This document shows positions 52,562-61,042 of a stretch of 64,000 bases of DNA, in pieces. This DNA comes from Methylophilus aquaticus (lineage in GTDB: Bacteria; Pseudomonadota; Gammaproteobacteria; Burkholderiales; Methylophilaceae), in the NCBI RefSeq assembly GCF_030769565.1, contig NZ_JAVCAP010000021.1, positions 53,000 to 116,999 on the forward strand, in the 5' to 3' direction. Each line of letters opens with the position of its first letter. Position 1 is the first letter of the stretch. Below the pieces are notes generated by a model that was not told the origin of the DNA, searched no databases, and saw nothing but the letters and a program-made list of their open reading frames with translations. A program made the translations under genes and the position numbers.

Positions 52562-54705
52562 GCGCTCTCCAGTAAAGGTTGCAGCTGCAATGCATATAAA
52601 TATTGTTCAAAGGCGCGCTGTAATTTGGCAATTTGACCGGCTTTAAACGGGAACAGGTGGGGCGAATCCATGGCGTGTACTGCCATAATGTGGTCGATCT
52701 CAAATACCAGTAATTTGCCGTCTCTGGTTTCTGCGCAGTCTATGCATAAATAGTCGAGCTGCAAGCGCTGGTAGATGGCGGCCAGTGCCGCTTGATGGCG
52801 GGCGGCAAATACTGAAAAATTTTGCATGAACTGATCTTCTTCCGCACGTTTCTCGGCAGCGTCATACATGCCTGCATTGACGTAATGCACCATCCAGTCG
52901 CTTGAAATCGCCATGTGGCAGATAAACGGCTGGCCGCGCAGCATGGCAATGCGATATTTGCGGAACTGGCCGTCCAGGCTACTGTAATCGACAAAGCGGG
53001 ATACAAAGAATGCTGTATTTTCAACCTGCTTTAAATAGTCTGCCAGTTCGGCTGCCTGCGTGATTCTGGCCAGGTCGTTACCGGCTTGTGAGCCTACCGG
53101 ACGGATAATCAGGGGGAAGCCGGGCAGGGTGTGTGGGTCGTTCGGGTCTGCCTGGGCTTGCATGCTTAAACGTGTGACCACTTGGCTGCGGGTCAATTTA
53201 TGCGTCCGTGGCATATCCAGGCCTGTGATGCCCTGCAAGAGTTCACTTAACTGGTCACGGTTCACATTGGGCAGCAAATGCGCTGGATTAATCACGGGCT
53301 GCTTATGGCTGGCCAGGCCAGCCTGGACCGCTAACAATAATGCACGGTTGGTCTGGCTGTCGGATAATGCCACCATCACCGCATCATGGTCGGGCATGGG
53401 CGAGGGCAATGGCTCTTCAACCGTTGCATAGTAATAAAGTAATTCGACCGGACTGTTTTCCAGCAGACAATCAATGGGCGTGTTCTCTGACAGGTCGCCA
53501 GGCGTCATGATCATGAGCAAACGAGCGCGTGGTGGCTGGCAGTTCGCAGCGCGACAGAACAGACGTTGCAAGCCCAGTGCCTGCGCTTGAATTGCGAGGC
53601 CCATGTCACGCATTTTCAGGCATAAAAATCCTGTGGACAGATTCATCCACAACACCGCATTGTCCTGATCCTGATTGGCTTGAACCAGCAAAGACTGGGT
53701 ATGTGCGCGCAGATCTGCACCGCTCAGACTCATACGCAAAAACGGCGCCAGGCCCTGAAAGTGGTGGTTGGCGTCCGCATGTTCGAGATGTTCGAGCAAA
53801 TGTTGCATATAGGCGCGTTTCTCTGCCGCGCGTGCAGAAGACCAGAAGTCTTCACTGGTAAACACGGTTTTGCCATCTATGCGCATACTCACGCAGTAAG
53901 GTTGACCAAGGACTTGCGTGTGTACAAAAGTAGCAAAACTTTCGGCAAAGTCTTCTTGCACATTCATACTGGCATACAGGGTTGGAAATGCGGTGCGTGC
54001 CAGATCCCGGTAAAGGTCCAATCCCTGGGTTGCAGACAGGTGCGGCTGGCTGTAAAAAGCAACTTTTTCATGGTGGGGGAAATCCTGTTCAGGACGAATG
54101 CGCATGCCATGATCAGTTTGCCAGCAGAGTGTGGCGAAGTGCCCTGCCAGCTTGGGTAGTGGAAATGACCAGTCAGCAGGACACAGGTCCGTCATGGTCG
54201 CCAGCACGTGGCCGAACTCGTGCAATAACAAAAATCTGAGTGCCTGTACACGCTGGTCTTGCACATCTTCCGCAATTCTGACTTCAATCTGGATATTGGA
54301 GACAGGGCTAAATGCCGAGTTTTCTTTCCAGCTGGCCCAGGCGTTGGCAGACGGCTGCTGAAATGCCTCGCTATCCAGCACAATGACAAAGCCGATATTG
54401 TGGCTGCCATCGCCCAGTGCCACCATGTCTGTCAGGCCAGAAGCCCCAATGCCACGTGCAAAGAATATGCCCAGTACAGATTTGTTGAGGGTATTAAGCA
54501 GGCTGTCAGGCAGGGTTGCGAGTGCCTGTGCAAGCAGGGCCTGCAAGGACTGGTCACATTCAACGGTGATTGACGATTGTAAGTTCTGTGACGCGCCATA
54601 TTCGGACAAGAAGTTTTGCAAGTCAGCTGCAGGAGGAATGACACGTGTATGCAAGGGGTGTGCATACATGGCCAGCCATGGGGTGGGATCGGCAATATAA
54701 ATCAT
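52558..54705 (-). CDS. Zincin-like / ATP-grasp fusion protein
   Basis: 715 residues with no signal peptide. Residues about 40-260 form a putative metallopeptidase with H-E-F-G-H (162-166) and a plausible third zinc ligand in E-D-F-A-E-S-F-A (251-258). Residues about 335-375 are TPR-like. Residues about 380-700 look like a pre-ATP-grasp plus ATP-grasp ligase: P-L-I-I-R-P-V-G-S-Q-A-G and V-S-R-F-V-D-Y, ending L-V-F-E-I-D-H-I-M-A-V-H. ATP-grasp enzymes join a carboxylate to an amine, often in peptide modification. The substrate is unknown. Translationally coupled to serC. Confidence 0.75.
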   Translation of the reverse strand: MIYIADPTPWLAMYAHPLHTRVIPPAADLQNFLSEYGASQNLQSSITVECDQSLQALLAQALATLPDSLLNTLNKSVLGIFFARGIGASGLTDMVALGDGSHNIGFVIVLDSEAFQQPSANAWASWKENSAFSPVSNIQIEVRIAEDVQDQRVQALRFLLLHEFGHVLATMTDLCPADWSFPLPKLAGHFATLCWQTDHGMRIRPEQDFPHHEKVAFYSQPHLSATQGLDLYRDLARTAFPTLYASMNVQEDFAESFATFVHTQVLGQPYCVSMRIDGKTVFTSEDFWSSARAAEKRAYMQHLLEHLEHADANHHFQGLAPFLRMSLSGADLRAHTQSLLVQANQDQDNAVLWMNLSTGFLCLKMRDMGLAIQAQALGLQRLFCRAANCQPPRARLLMIMTPGDLSENTPIDCLLENSPVELLYYYATVEEPLPSPMPDHDAVMVALSDSQTNRALLLAVQAGLASHKQPVINPAHLLPNVNRDQLSELLQGITGLDMPRTHKLTRSQVVTRLSMQAQADPNDPHTLPGFPLIIRPVGSQAGNDLARITQAAELADYLKQVENTAFFVSRFVDYSSLDGQFRKYRIAMLRGQPFICHMAISSDWMVHYVNAGMYDAAEKRAEEDQFMQNFSVFAARHQAALAAIYQRLQLDYLCIDCAETRDGKLLVFEIDHIMAVHAMDSPHLFPFKAGQIAKLQRAFEQYLYALQLQPLLESA

Positions 54706-54924
54706 GCCTTAGTGTAGCGTTCTCACGCGCGCACGTTAGCGGTAAAAAAACTGGAAAAAGCCGCTGTATTCTGCATTTGACGAGACAAAAGCGCTGTTTT
54801 TGCGCTAAAAAAGTTAGGCGTAAAAGCGCCATGGCTTGGTATGCACGATGAACCGGCAGGGCCGGCACAAAGGAATCCGCACAAAAAAACCGTAAGCGCG
54901 GGTTTTTTTGTATCATGACACTCT

Positions 54925-56016
54925 ATGCAAGCAAGCACACACGATATTGAATGGATGACCCGCGCGTTGCGGGTAGCCGCGCAGGGACTCTATACCACGA
55001 CACCGAATCCGCGGGTGGGCTGCGTGATTATTAAAAATGGGCAATGCGTGGGTGAAGGTGCGCACCTGAAAGCGGGCGAGCCACATGCCGAAGTGCATGC
55101 CTTGCGCGCCGCCGGTGTGCAGGCGAAGGGCGCCACTGCCTATGTGACGCTGGAACCTTGCAGCCATTTTGGACGTACCCCGCCGTGTGCAGATGCGCTG
55201 GTGCGTGCCGGCATCAGCCGAGTGGTGGTGGCCATGCAAGACCCTAACCCTCTAGTGGCGGGTCAAGGCATTGCGCGTCTGCAAGCGCAGGGCATTGCAG
55301 TGACTGTAGGGGTGTGCGAAGCGCAGGCTCTGGCGCTCAACCCCGGGTTTATCCGGCGCATGACGCTTCAGCGCCCTTATGTGCGACTGAAAGTGGCTGC
55401 CAGTCTGGATGGACGTACCGCCCTGTCCAACGGCGTCAGCCAATGGATCACCTCAGCGGACGCGCGAAAGGATGTGCACCACTGGCGCGCACAGAGTTGC
55501 GCCATCGTCACTGGGGTTGGCAGTATTTTGCAAGACAATGCTTCTTTGACCGTCAGAGAAGTCCATACGCCCAGACAGCCATTACGCGTGATTGTGGATA
55601 GCCGTTTGCGTATCCCGCTTGATGCCAAAGTGTTGGCAGGAGGGAATGCGCTGGTAGCGTATGCCGAGCCTGATATAACAAAACTTGAAAGCTTGCAGCA
55701 GATGGGGGTGCGCACCTTACACGCACCCAACCAGCAAGGTCAAGTGGATCTATCTGCGCTTATACAGGCACTGGCTGACTTGCCGTGTAACGAAGTGCTG
55801 GTTGAAGCCGGCGCGACACTCAATGGTGCTTTCTTGCAAACCGGCTTGATCGATGAGTTATTGCTATATTTCGCCCCCAAACTGATGGGAAGTGCTGCAC
55901 TTGGCATGTTTGCTTTACCAGCGCTTACGCAAATGGCAGATGTGCGTGATTTGAATGTGACAGATATCCGTCAATTTGGGCAGGATATCCGTGTAAGCGC
56001 CCGCTTGAAAACGTAG
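54925..56016 (+). CDS. ribD: Riboflavin biosynthesis deaminase/reductase
   Basis: 363 residues, bifunctional. The N-terminal cytidine-deaminase-like domain has zinc motif H-A-E-V-H and P-C-S-H-F-G-R-T-P-P-C; the C-terminal reductase domain has S-L-D-G-R-T-A-L-S-N-G and E-V-L-V-E-A-G-A-T-L-N-G. Catalyses steps two and three of riboflavin synthesis from GTP. No FMN riboswitch was seen upstream. An imperfect A/T hairpin lies just before the gene (54883-54909). Confidence 0.95.
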   Translation: MQASTHDIEWMTRALRVAAQGLYTTTPNPRVGCVIIKNGQCVGEGAHLKAGEPHAEVHALRAAGVQAKGATAYVTLEPCSHFGRTPPCADALVRAGISRVVVAMQDPNPLVAGQGIARLQAQGIAVTVGVCEAQALALNPGFIRRMTLQRPYVRLKVAASLDGRTALSNGVSQWITSADARKDVHHWRAQSCAIVTGVGSILQDNASLTVREVHTPRQPLRVIVDSRLRIPLDAKVLAGGNALVAYAEPDITKLESLQQMGVRTLHAPNQQGQVDLSALIQALADLPCNEVLVEAGATLNGAFLQTGLIDELLLYFAPKLMGSAALGMFALPALTQMADVRDLNVTDIRQFGQDIRVSARLKT

Positions 56017-56021
56017 CCAAT

Positions 56022-56822
56022 ATGCTGATTGACACCCATTGCCATCTTGATGCTACGGAGTTTGATGCAGACCGCGAAATGGTCTGGCAAGCCGCTTTGC
56101 AGGCTGGTGTCCGGGCAGTCGTGATTCCCGCAGTTACCGCCGAAACTTTTCAACCTATTATGCAGTGGTGTGCACAACACCCGCAGGCCGGGTTTGCACT
56201 CGGATGGCATCCCATGTATATCGAACAAGCCCCTGAAGATGCATTGCTCCAGTTGGAGCAAACCATCAAGGCTGTGTTGGCTGGGCCACAAGCCCATCAG
56301 TTGTTAGCGATTGGCGAAATTGGGCTGGATTTTTACCTGAGCCGGGAGCATGAAGCCAAACAGCTCGTGTTATTTGAGGGACAGTTACAGATTGCAAAAC
56401 AGTTTGACGTACCAGTGATTTTGCATGTGCGCGGTGCTATCGACAGCATTCTTAAATATTTGCGCAAACATCAATTGCGTGGCGGCATTGCGCATGCCTT
56501 TAACGGAAGTTTACAACAGGCCGGTATTTTTTGTGATTTAGGGTTTAAACTCGGTTTTGGTGGGGCGATGACTTGGCCGCGCGCTTTAAAAATCAGGCAA
56601 CTGGCTGCCGAAATCGGGCTGGAAAGTCTGGTTTTGGAAACGGATGCTCCGGATATTCCCCCTGTTTGGCTTGGACATCAAGGCCGAAACAGTCCCGATC
56701 AATTGAAAAAGATAGCTGAAGAAATGTCCTCAATTCGCCGCATTGAAATTTCGCAAATCATTGAAATTACAGGCAAAAATTCTTTGCAGGTTTTGCCAAA
56801 AATAGCGCATTTATGCACATGA
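56022..56822 (+). CDS. TatD-family hydrolase
   Basis: 266 residues of the metal-dependent TatD DNase family: D-T-H-C-H-L-D-A-T-E-F-D at the N terminus, A-I-G-E-I-G-L-D-F-Y, V-P-V-I-L-H-V-R, and V-L-E-T-D-A-P-D-I-P near the C terminus. Family members act as 3'-5' DNA exonucleases or on D-tyrosyl-type substrates. Five bases after ribD, probably one operon. Confidence 0.92.
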   Translation: MLIDTHCHLDATEFDADREMVWQAALQAGVRAVVIPAVTAETFQPIMQWCAQHPQAGFALGWHPMYIEQAPEDALLQLEQTIKAVLAGPQAHQLLAIGEIGLDFYLSREHEAKQLVLFEGQLQIAKQFDVPVILHVRGAIDSILKYLRKHQLRGGIAHAFNGSLQQAGIFCDLGFKLGFGGAMTWPRALKIRQLAAEIGLESLVLETDAPDIPPVWLGHQGRNSPDQLKKIAEEMSSIRRIEISQIIEITGKNSLQVLPKIAHLCT

Positions 56823-56974
56823 CTTAAAGTGACACTTTAACAATGTGCCGAAAGTGTTTCAATTATAGTGGACATGTGTAACCCATTGATTTTATTAAGT
56901 AAAAAAATAGATTAAAAAATGAACTTTTAGAAAAAACCCTTATAAATTGGTAAGTTACGCTTTTAAGACACAGC

Positions 56975-57008
56975 AATCCACAAAGTTATCCACAGATTTT
57001 GTGGATGG
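56975..57008. promoter_or_regulatory. Cluster of DnaA-box-like sequences
   Basis: Within 34 bases: AATCCACAA (56975), a perfect consensus TTATCCACA (56986-56994), and TGTGGATGG on the opposite strand sense (57000-57008). The surrounding 275-base gap is very AT-rich. It is either a DnaA titration or regulatory site or chance. No dnaA, dnaN or gidA gene is in the window, so it is not called an origin. Confidence 0.45.
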
Positions 57009-57097
57009 AAAAAGACGGAGTTTGTCCTACAAAAAAAGCAAGCGTTTTTACACATTTTTTTGAAATTAAAAAAACAAACTATATCGTTTAAGTCAAT

Positions 57098-58171
57098 ATG
57101 AAAATTCGAGACCAGCATTACCGTACGATTTGGCGTGAGCAGCAAACAGTTTGCATCATAGATCAAACGCTTTTGCCATTTGCATTTCAGGTGGTACGCA
57201 TCGAAACGTATGTGGAAATGTGTCATGCTATTCGCACTATGCAAGTCAGGGGGGCGCCATTGATTGGGGCCGCTGCTGCTTATGGCCTGGTGTTAGGTAT
57301 TCAGGCGGTAGCTGATGATGATGTGTTACATGCGGTGGCTGATGCACTGATTGCTACCCGGCCAACCGCCGTCAATTTGAGATGGGCCATACAACGCATG
57401 CTGGCACAGTTGCTCGTGGTGCCGCAGGCGCAACGCGCCATACTGGCATGGGAGGTTGCGCAATCTATTGCGGATGAAGATGTCACGCAAAATCATGCGA
57501 TTGGTCAATATGGCAAAGCCCTGATTGCGCATGCGGTTACGGTGAATCCTGCGCAGGTCGTCAATATTCTGACCCATTGTAATGCTGGTTGGCTGGCCAC
57601 TGTCGATGGCGGAACGGCGCTTGCCCCTGTATACGCCGCATTTGATGCCGGTTTGCATATCCATGTATGGGTAGATGAAACCCGTCCTCGTAATCAGGGC
57701 GCGAGTTTAACTGCTTGGGAACTCGCCCAGCATGGCGTGCCGCATACTGTGATAGCTGATAATGCTGGTGGCTACCTGATGCAAAATGGGCAGGTTGATA
57801 TGGTGATTGTCGGGGCGGATCGCGTCACGCGTCAAGGCGATGTGTGCAATAAAATTGGCACATATCTCAAGGCTTTGGCAGCGGCTGATAATCAAATTCC
57901 GTTTTATGCTGCGGTGCCGACCCCAACCATAGACTGGCAGATGGTGCGTGGGGCAGATATTGAAATTGAAATGCGTGATGCTGATGAAGTGGCTTACATG
58001 CAAGGACAGGGCATAGATGGCCGCTTGCAACGTGTACGCGTCATCCCCAAAGAAAGTCAGGCGCTCAACCCGGCATTTGATGTGACGCCTGCCAAATGGG
58101 TTACTGGGATCATTACCGAGCTAGGCATCTTCTCTCCGGCTGATCTGCTCACATTGGAAGCAAAATCATGA
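57098..58171 (+). CDS. mtnA: 5-methylthioribose-1-phosphate isomerase
   Basis: 357 residues. It has R-G-A-P-L-I-G-A-A-A-A-Y-G, the catalytic cysteine in T-H-C-N-A-G-W-L-A-T-V, and G-A-D-R-V-T-R-Q-G-D-V-C-N-K-I-G-T-Y with the general-acid Asp. The enzyme isomerises 5-methylthioribose (or 5-deoxyribose) 1-phosphate to the ribulose form. It overlaps the aldolase gene by four bases, a coupling that matches the 5-deoxyribose (DHAP) shunt. Confidence 0.94.
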   Translation: MKIRDQHYRTIWREQQTVCIIDQTLLPFAFQVVRIETYVEMCHAIRTMQVRGAPLIGAAAAYGLVLGIQAVADDDVLHAVADALIATRPTAVNLRWAIQRMLAQLLVVPQAQRAILAWEVAQSIADEDVTQNHAIGQYGKALIAHAVTVNPAQVVNILTHCNAGWLATVDGGTALAPVYAAFDAGLHIHVWVDETRPRNQGASLTAWELAQHGVPHTVIADNAGGYLMQNGQVDMVIVGADRVTRQGDVCNKIGTYLKALAAADNQIPFYAAVPTPTIDWQMVRGADIEIEMRDADEVAYMQGQGIDGRLQRVRVIPKESQALNPAFDVTPAKWVTGIITELGIFSPADLLTLEAKS

Positions 58172-58806
58172 CCCCTACACCTGCTGCACAATTGCTGCTG
58201 ACTGCCCGTCAGATGATACAGCTCGGATTAAACAAAGGCACCTCTGGCAATGCCAGTGTTCGTTTGGACGACGGGTTTCTGGTCACGCCTTCCGGGGTTC
58301 CGGTGGAGGCGCTGACAGAAAACAGCATGGTCTACGTGCAGTGGGATGGCAATGCCGAGCCAGGCAAAAAGCCATCCAGCGAGTGGTGCTTTCACCGGGA
58401 TATTTTACTGGCCAGGCCTGAAATACATGCTGTGGTGCACACCCACAGCATGTTTGCAACCACGATTGCCTGTCTGGGCCGGGATGTGCCTGCATTTCAC
58501 TACATGATCGCCACTGTCGGAGGCGATAGTATACGCTGCGCACCCTATGCCTTGTTTGGAACGCAGGCACTCTCGGTGGAGGCCCTGACCGCCTTGCAAA
58601 ATCGACAAGCTTGTTTGCTTGCGCATCATGGCATGATTGCTGTAGGTAAAGACCTCAGTCAGGCGCTGGCCATTGCGATAGAAGTGGAAAATCTGTGTGA
58701 ACAGTATTGGCGCTTGCTGCAGCTGGGCGAGGTGAAGGTGCTGAATACACAGCAGATGGAAGAAGTGCAGGCGCAGTTTAAAGGTTACGGTCAGTGGGGT
58801 AAGTAA
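58168..58806 (+). CDS. Class II aldolase, FucA-like (candidate 5-deoxyribulose-1-phosphate aldolase)
   Basis: 212 residues of the class II aldolase/adducin family, close in pattern to L-fuculose-1-phosphate aldolase: G-L-N-K-G-T-S-G-N-A-S-V-R, V-T-P-S-G-V-P, K-P-S-S-E-W-C-F-H, zinc ligands in V-V-H-T-H-S-M-F, and L-L-A-H-H-G-M-I. Adjacent to mtnA it would cleave 5-deoxyribulose or methylthioribulose 1-phosphate to DHAP and an aldehyde. The alternative, MtnB dehydratase, is less likely from the FucA-type motifs. No kinase or phosphorylase gene is adjacent. Confidence 0.85.
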   Translation: MTPTPAAQLLLTARQMIQLGLNKGTSGNASVRLDDGFLVTPSGVPVEALTENSMVYVQWDGNAEPGKKPSSEWCFHRDILLARPEIHAVVHTHSMFATTIACLGRDVPAFHYMIATVGGDSIRCAPYALFGTQALSVEALTALQNRQACLLAHHGMIAVGKDLSQALAIAIEVENLCEQYWRLLQLGEVKVLNTQQMEEVQAQFKGYGQWGK

Positions 58807-58907
58807 GCGGGGGATAAATAATGCCCGCAAAGACGGTAAGCGCATGCATGCCTCGGTCACTATCTCTAGCGCCTGCCGTTCCTTTTCAGTTTTTTCCGTC
58901 GCCCGAT

Positions 58908-59038
58908 GGGTACCTGTAATCACTTTCGTTGAGATACTTCGTTGCTCATGAAAAATTTATCCTTACATATCCGCTATGTGGTTGAATTTTTACATCGCGC
59001 CTCGTCTGGCTTAGAAATTTGAATGATTAGAGGCGCCC
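58908..59038. mobile_element. MITE-like element, copy 2 (131 bp)
   Basis: Left end GGGTACCTGTAATCA and right end TGATTAGAGGCGCCC are imperfect inverted repeats. The interior, from GTTGCTCATG to CGCGCCTCGTCTGGCTTAG, aligns with copy 1 at 25582. The right flank is TTAT as in copy 1, the left flank is CGAT. The stop codon of the neighbouring minus strand gene is formed by the flank at 59039-59041. Confidence 0.75.
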
Positions 59039-59560
59039 TTATAACTTTGGAAACAGGGCGAGTGTGGTTAGTCTGAGTAACTTGGTCGGATCGCAAATAT
59101 ACACATCTGCATGGGGCGTTGTCAGGCCTGTGCCCTGTGGCGCAGCCAGAATCGCTTCCGGCGGGGCAAGACATTTTAATAATACACCACCTGATTCAAC
59201 GGCATTGAGTCCTTTGGCGTATCTGGTTGCCACCTCTTCTGAAGTTGACCAGCAAAAGCCGATCTGATGCTGGTCGAACAGGAACCAGCTTTCTCCACGG
59301 TACAAAGTCACGCCATGCCCATCATGGCCGGGCAATGCTTTTTTAAGCACCTTGAGCAGCAAACGGTCGTTGCGTACTCTGGCGCGTAAGTCGCCCCCAT
59401 AGATTGTCCACAGCGCCTGAATTTTTTGTGGCTGAAAAGCCGCCGCTTCAACTGCGCCAGCCAGATACTCGAAGGTCTGGTGCCACAAGGGCGGACTGAC
59501 CTCGTTCACATACACACCCAGGCAGAACTGCCTGGCGAGAGATTGCGGCGTGTGGGTCAT
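59039..59560 (-). CDS. Hypothetical protein, possibly ADP-ribosyltransferase-like
   Basis: 173 residues, cytoplasmic. The core shows T-L-Y-R-G-E-S followed about 20 residues later by C-W-S-T-S-E-E-V-A-T-R-Y-A and then G-G-V-L-L-K-C. This is reminiscent of the R ... S-T-S pattern of ADP-ribosyltransferase folds, but the E-x-E motif is not evident, so the assignment is weak. It ends exactly at the MITE border and lies 61 bases downstream of bpt on the same strand. Confidence 0.65.
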   Translation of the reverse strand: MTHTPQSLARQFCLGVYVNEVSPPLWHQTFEYLAGAVEAAAFQPQKIQALWTIYGGDLRARVRNDRLLLKVLKKALPGHDGHGVTLYRGESWFLFDQHQIGFCWSTSEEVATRYAKGLNAVESGGVLLKCLAPPEAILAAPQGTGLTTPHADVYICDPTKLLRLTTLALFPKL

Positions 59561-59621
59561 GTTAAAGTCGGGTGCGGATGAGAAGTATGGTTTGTCTATG
59601 CATCAACGCCATTGCATCACA

Positions 59622-60353
59622 TTAAATAGCCACCCACTCTCCATCCACCAACTTTTCCTGTGGCTGGAATTGCTGTTTATAAGCCATTTTATGGCTGTCT
59701 GCGATCCAGTAGCCCAAGTACACATAAGGCAGGCCGAGCTGTCTGGCCCATTCAATCTGCCACATAATGCTGGCTGTGCCATAGCTGGCTTTATCTTGCG
59801 TATCGTAGAAGGTATATACCGCAGACAAACCATCGGCGACCACATCAATCACACTCACCATTTTGAGTGACCCTTGCGGGCCTCTAAATTCGACCATCAT
59901 GCTTTCAACATTGCTCTGGCACAGAAACTGGCGATATTGCGAAATTTCATCTTCAAGTTCACCCAGATGGTCGGGACCATCGCTATGGCGCTGGTGCTGG
60001 TAGGCGTGATACAGGGCGAAGTGCTCTTCATGGTAGCCAACCTCGACAATACTGGTTGTTAAATGGGCATGCTTTTTAAACGCGCGCTGCTGACTGCGGC
60101 TTGGACTGAATTGACTGACTGGCAGACGTACCGAGATGCAGGCATTGCACAGTTCACAGTGCGGCCGATAGGCGAATTTGCCACTGCGCCTGAAGCCTTG
60201 CTGAATCAACCCGCTATACACTTTTGCATCCACCAGGTTTTGCGGGGTGGCAATCAGGCTTTGCGCCAGCTTTTTGGGCAGGTAGCCACAGGCGTAGGCG
60301 GTGGTCACATAAAACTGCAGTTTATGCAGCTGGGCATCATTCGGTAGCGTCAT
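59622..60353 (-). CDS. bpt: Aspartate/glutamate leucyltransferase Bpt
   Basis: 243 residues. N-terminal C-G-Y-L-P-K-K-L-A, the Cys cluster in C-E-L-C-N-A-C and the R-A-F-K-K-H region match bacterial protein transferases that add Leu to N-terminal Asp or Glu and mark proteins for ClpS/ClpAP. The start overlaps the aat end by 17 bases, so the two N-degron enzymes are co-translated. Confidence 0.93.
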   Translation of the reverse strand: MTLPNDAQLHKLQFYVTTAYACGYLPKKLAQSLIATPQNLVDAKVYSGLIQQGFRRSGKFAYRPHCELCNACISVRLPVSQFSPSRSQQRAFKKHAHLTTSIVEVGYHEEHFALYHAYQHQRHSDGPDHLGELEDEISQYRQFLCQSNVESMMVEFRGPQGSLKMVSVIDVVADGLSAVYTFYDTQDKASYGTASIMWQIEWARQLGLPYVYLGYWIADSHKMAYKQQFQPQEKLVDGEWVAI

Positions 60354-61038
60354 CTTGTGTCAAGCAGGTCAGGCGTTCAATAAAATGTTCTCGTGGAATC
60401 TCGTATGCGCCAAAGCTGGCAAGCAGAGGTGTATGCATCTGACAATCTATCATACCGACTTGTTGCGCTTGCAGCCATTCCACCATATGCGCAAAGGCTA
60501 CTTTTGAGGCATTACTCACATGGTGAAACATACTTTCACCATAAAACATCCGGCCGATTTTGACACCATAACAGCCGCCAACCAGCGTATTGTCTTGCCA
60601 GGCTTCTACGCTGTGCGCGTAGCCCATGGTATGTAACTGTGTATAGGCGGCGATCATTTCCGGCACAATCCAGGTGCCGGGTTGACCCTGCCTGAGGGTG
60701 TGTGCACAGGCATGGATCACCTGTTCAAAGGCCGTATTTATCCTGAGTTCAAAGCGCTGTTGCTGTATAGTTTTTCGTAATGAGCGACCGATGACTATAT
60801 GTTGAGGGAATAGCACCATGCGCGGATCAGGGCTCCACCATAGCACTGGTTCGCCGGGGCTGAACCATGGAAAAATGCCATGTCGGTATGCGCTCAGCAG
60901 GCGTGATGCAGTCAGGTCGCCGCCAATGGCAAGCAGGCCATTAGGTTCTGTCAGCGCATTTTGCAAAGGCGGAAAATGCGTGTACCTGCCCAGAATCAGA
61001 ACATCGCCGCCGGGCAATGGGTAGTAGCTTTCTTGCAT
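60337..61038 (-). CDS. aat: Leucyl/phenylalanyl-tRNA-protein transferase
   Basis: 233 residues from the ATG at 61038; a TTG start at 61050 would add four residues. Contains N-G-L-L-A-I-G-G-D-L-T-A-S-R-L-L, G-I-F-P-W-F-S-P-G-E-P-V-L-W-W-S-P-D-P-R and E-S-M-F-H-H-V-S-N-A-S-K-V-A. Transfers Leu or Phe to N-terminal Lys or Arg in the N-degron pathway. It starts 4 bases after the stop of the upstream GGDEF/EAL gene. Confidence 0.95.
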   Translation of the reverse strand: MQESYYPLPGGDVLILGRYTHFPPLQNALTEPNGLLAIGGDLTASRLLSAYRHGIFPWFSPGEPVLWWSPDPRMVLFPQHIVIGRSLRKTIQQQRFELRINTAFEQVIHACAHTLRQGQPGTWIVPEMIAAYTQLHTMGYAHSVEAWQDNTLVGGCYGVKIGRMFYGESMFHHVSNASKVAFAHMVEWLQAQQVGMIDCQMHTPLLASFGAYEIPREHFIERLTCLTQDDATE

Positions 61039-61042
61039 GCGC

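Noticed and set aside
56823-57097. Possible replication origin
   Set aside because: DnaA-like boxes and AT-richness are present, but no dnaA, dnaN, parAB or gidA is nearby and only one box is perfect.
58168-58806. Annotation as MtnB dehydratase
   Set aside because: The motif set (K-G-T-S-G-N-A-S-V-R, K-P-S-S-E-W-C-F-H) is nearer to FucA-type aldolases, and mtnC/mtnD are not adjacent.
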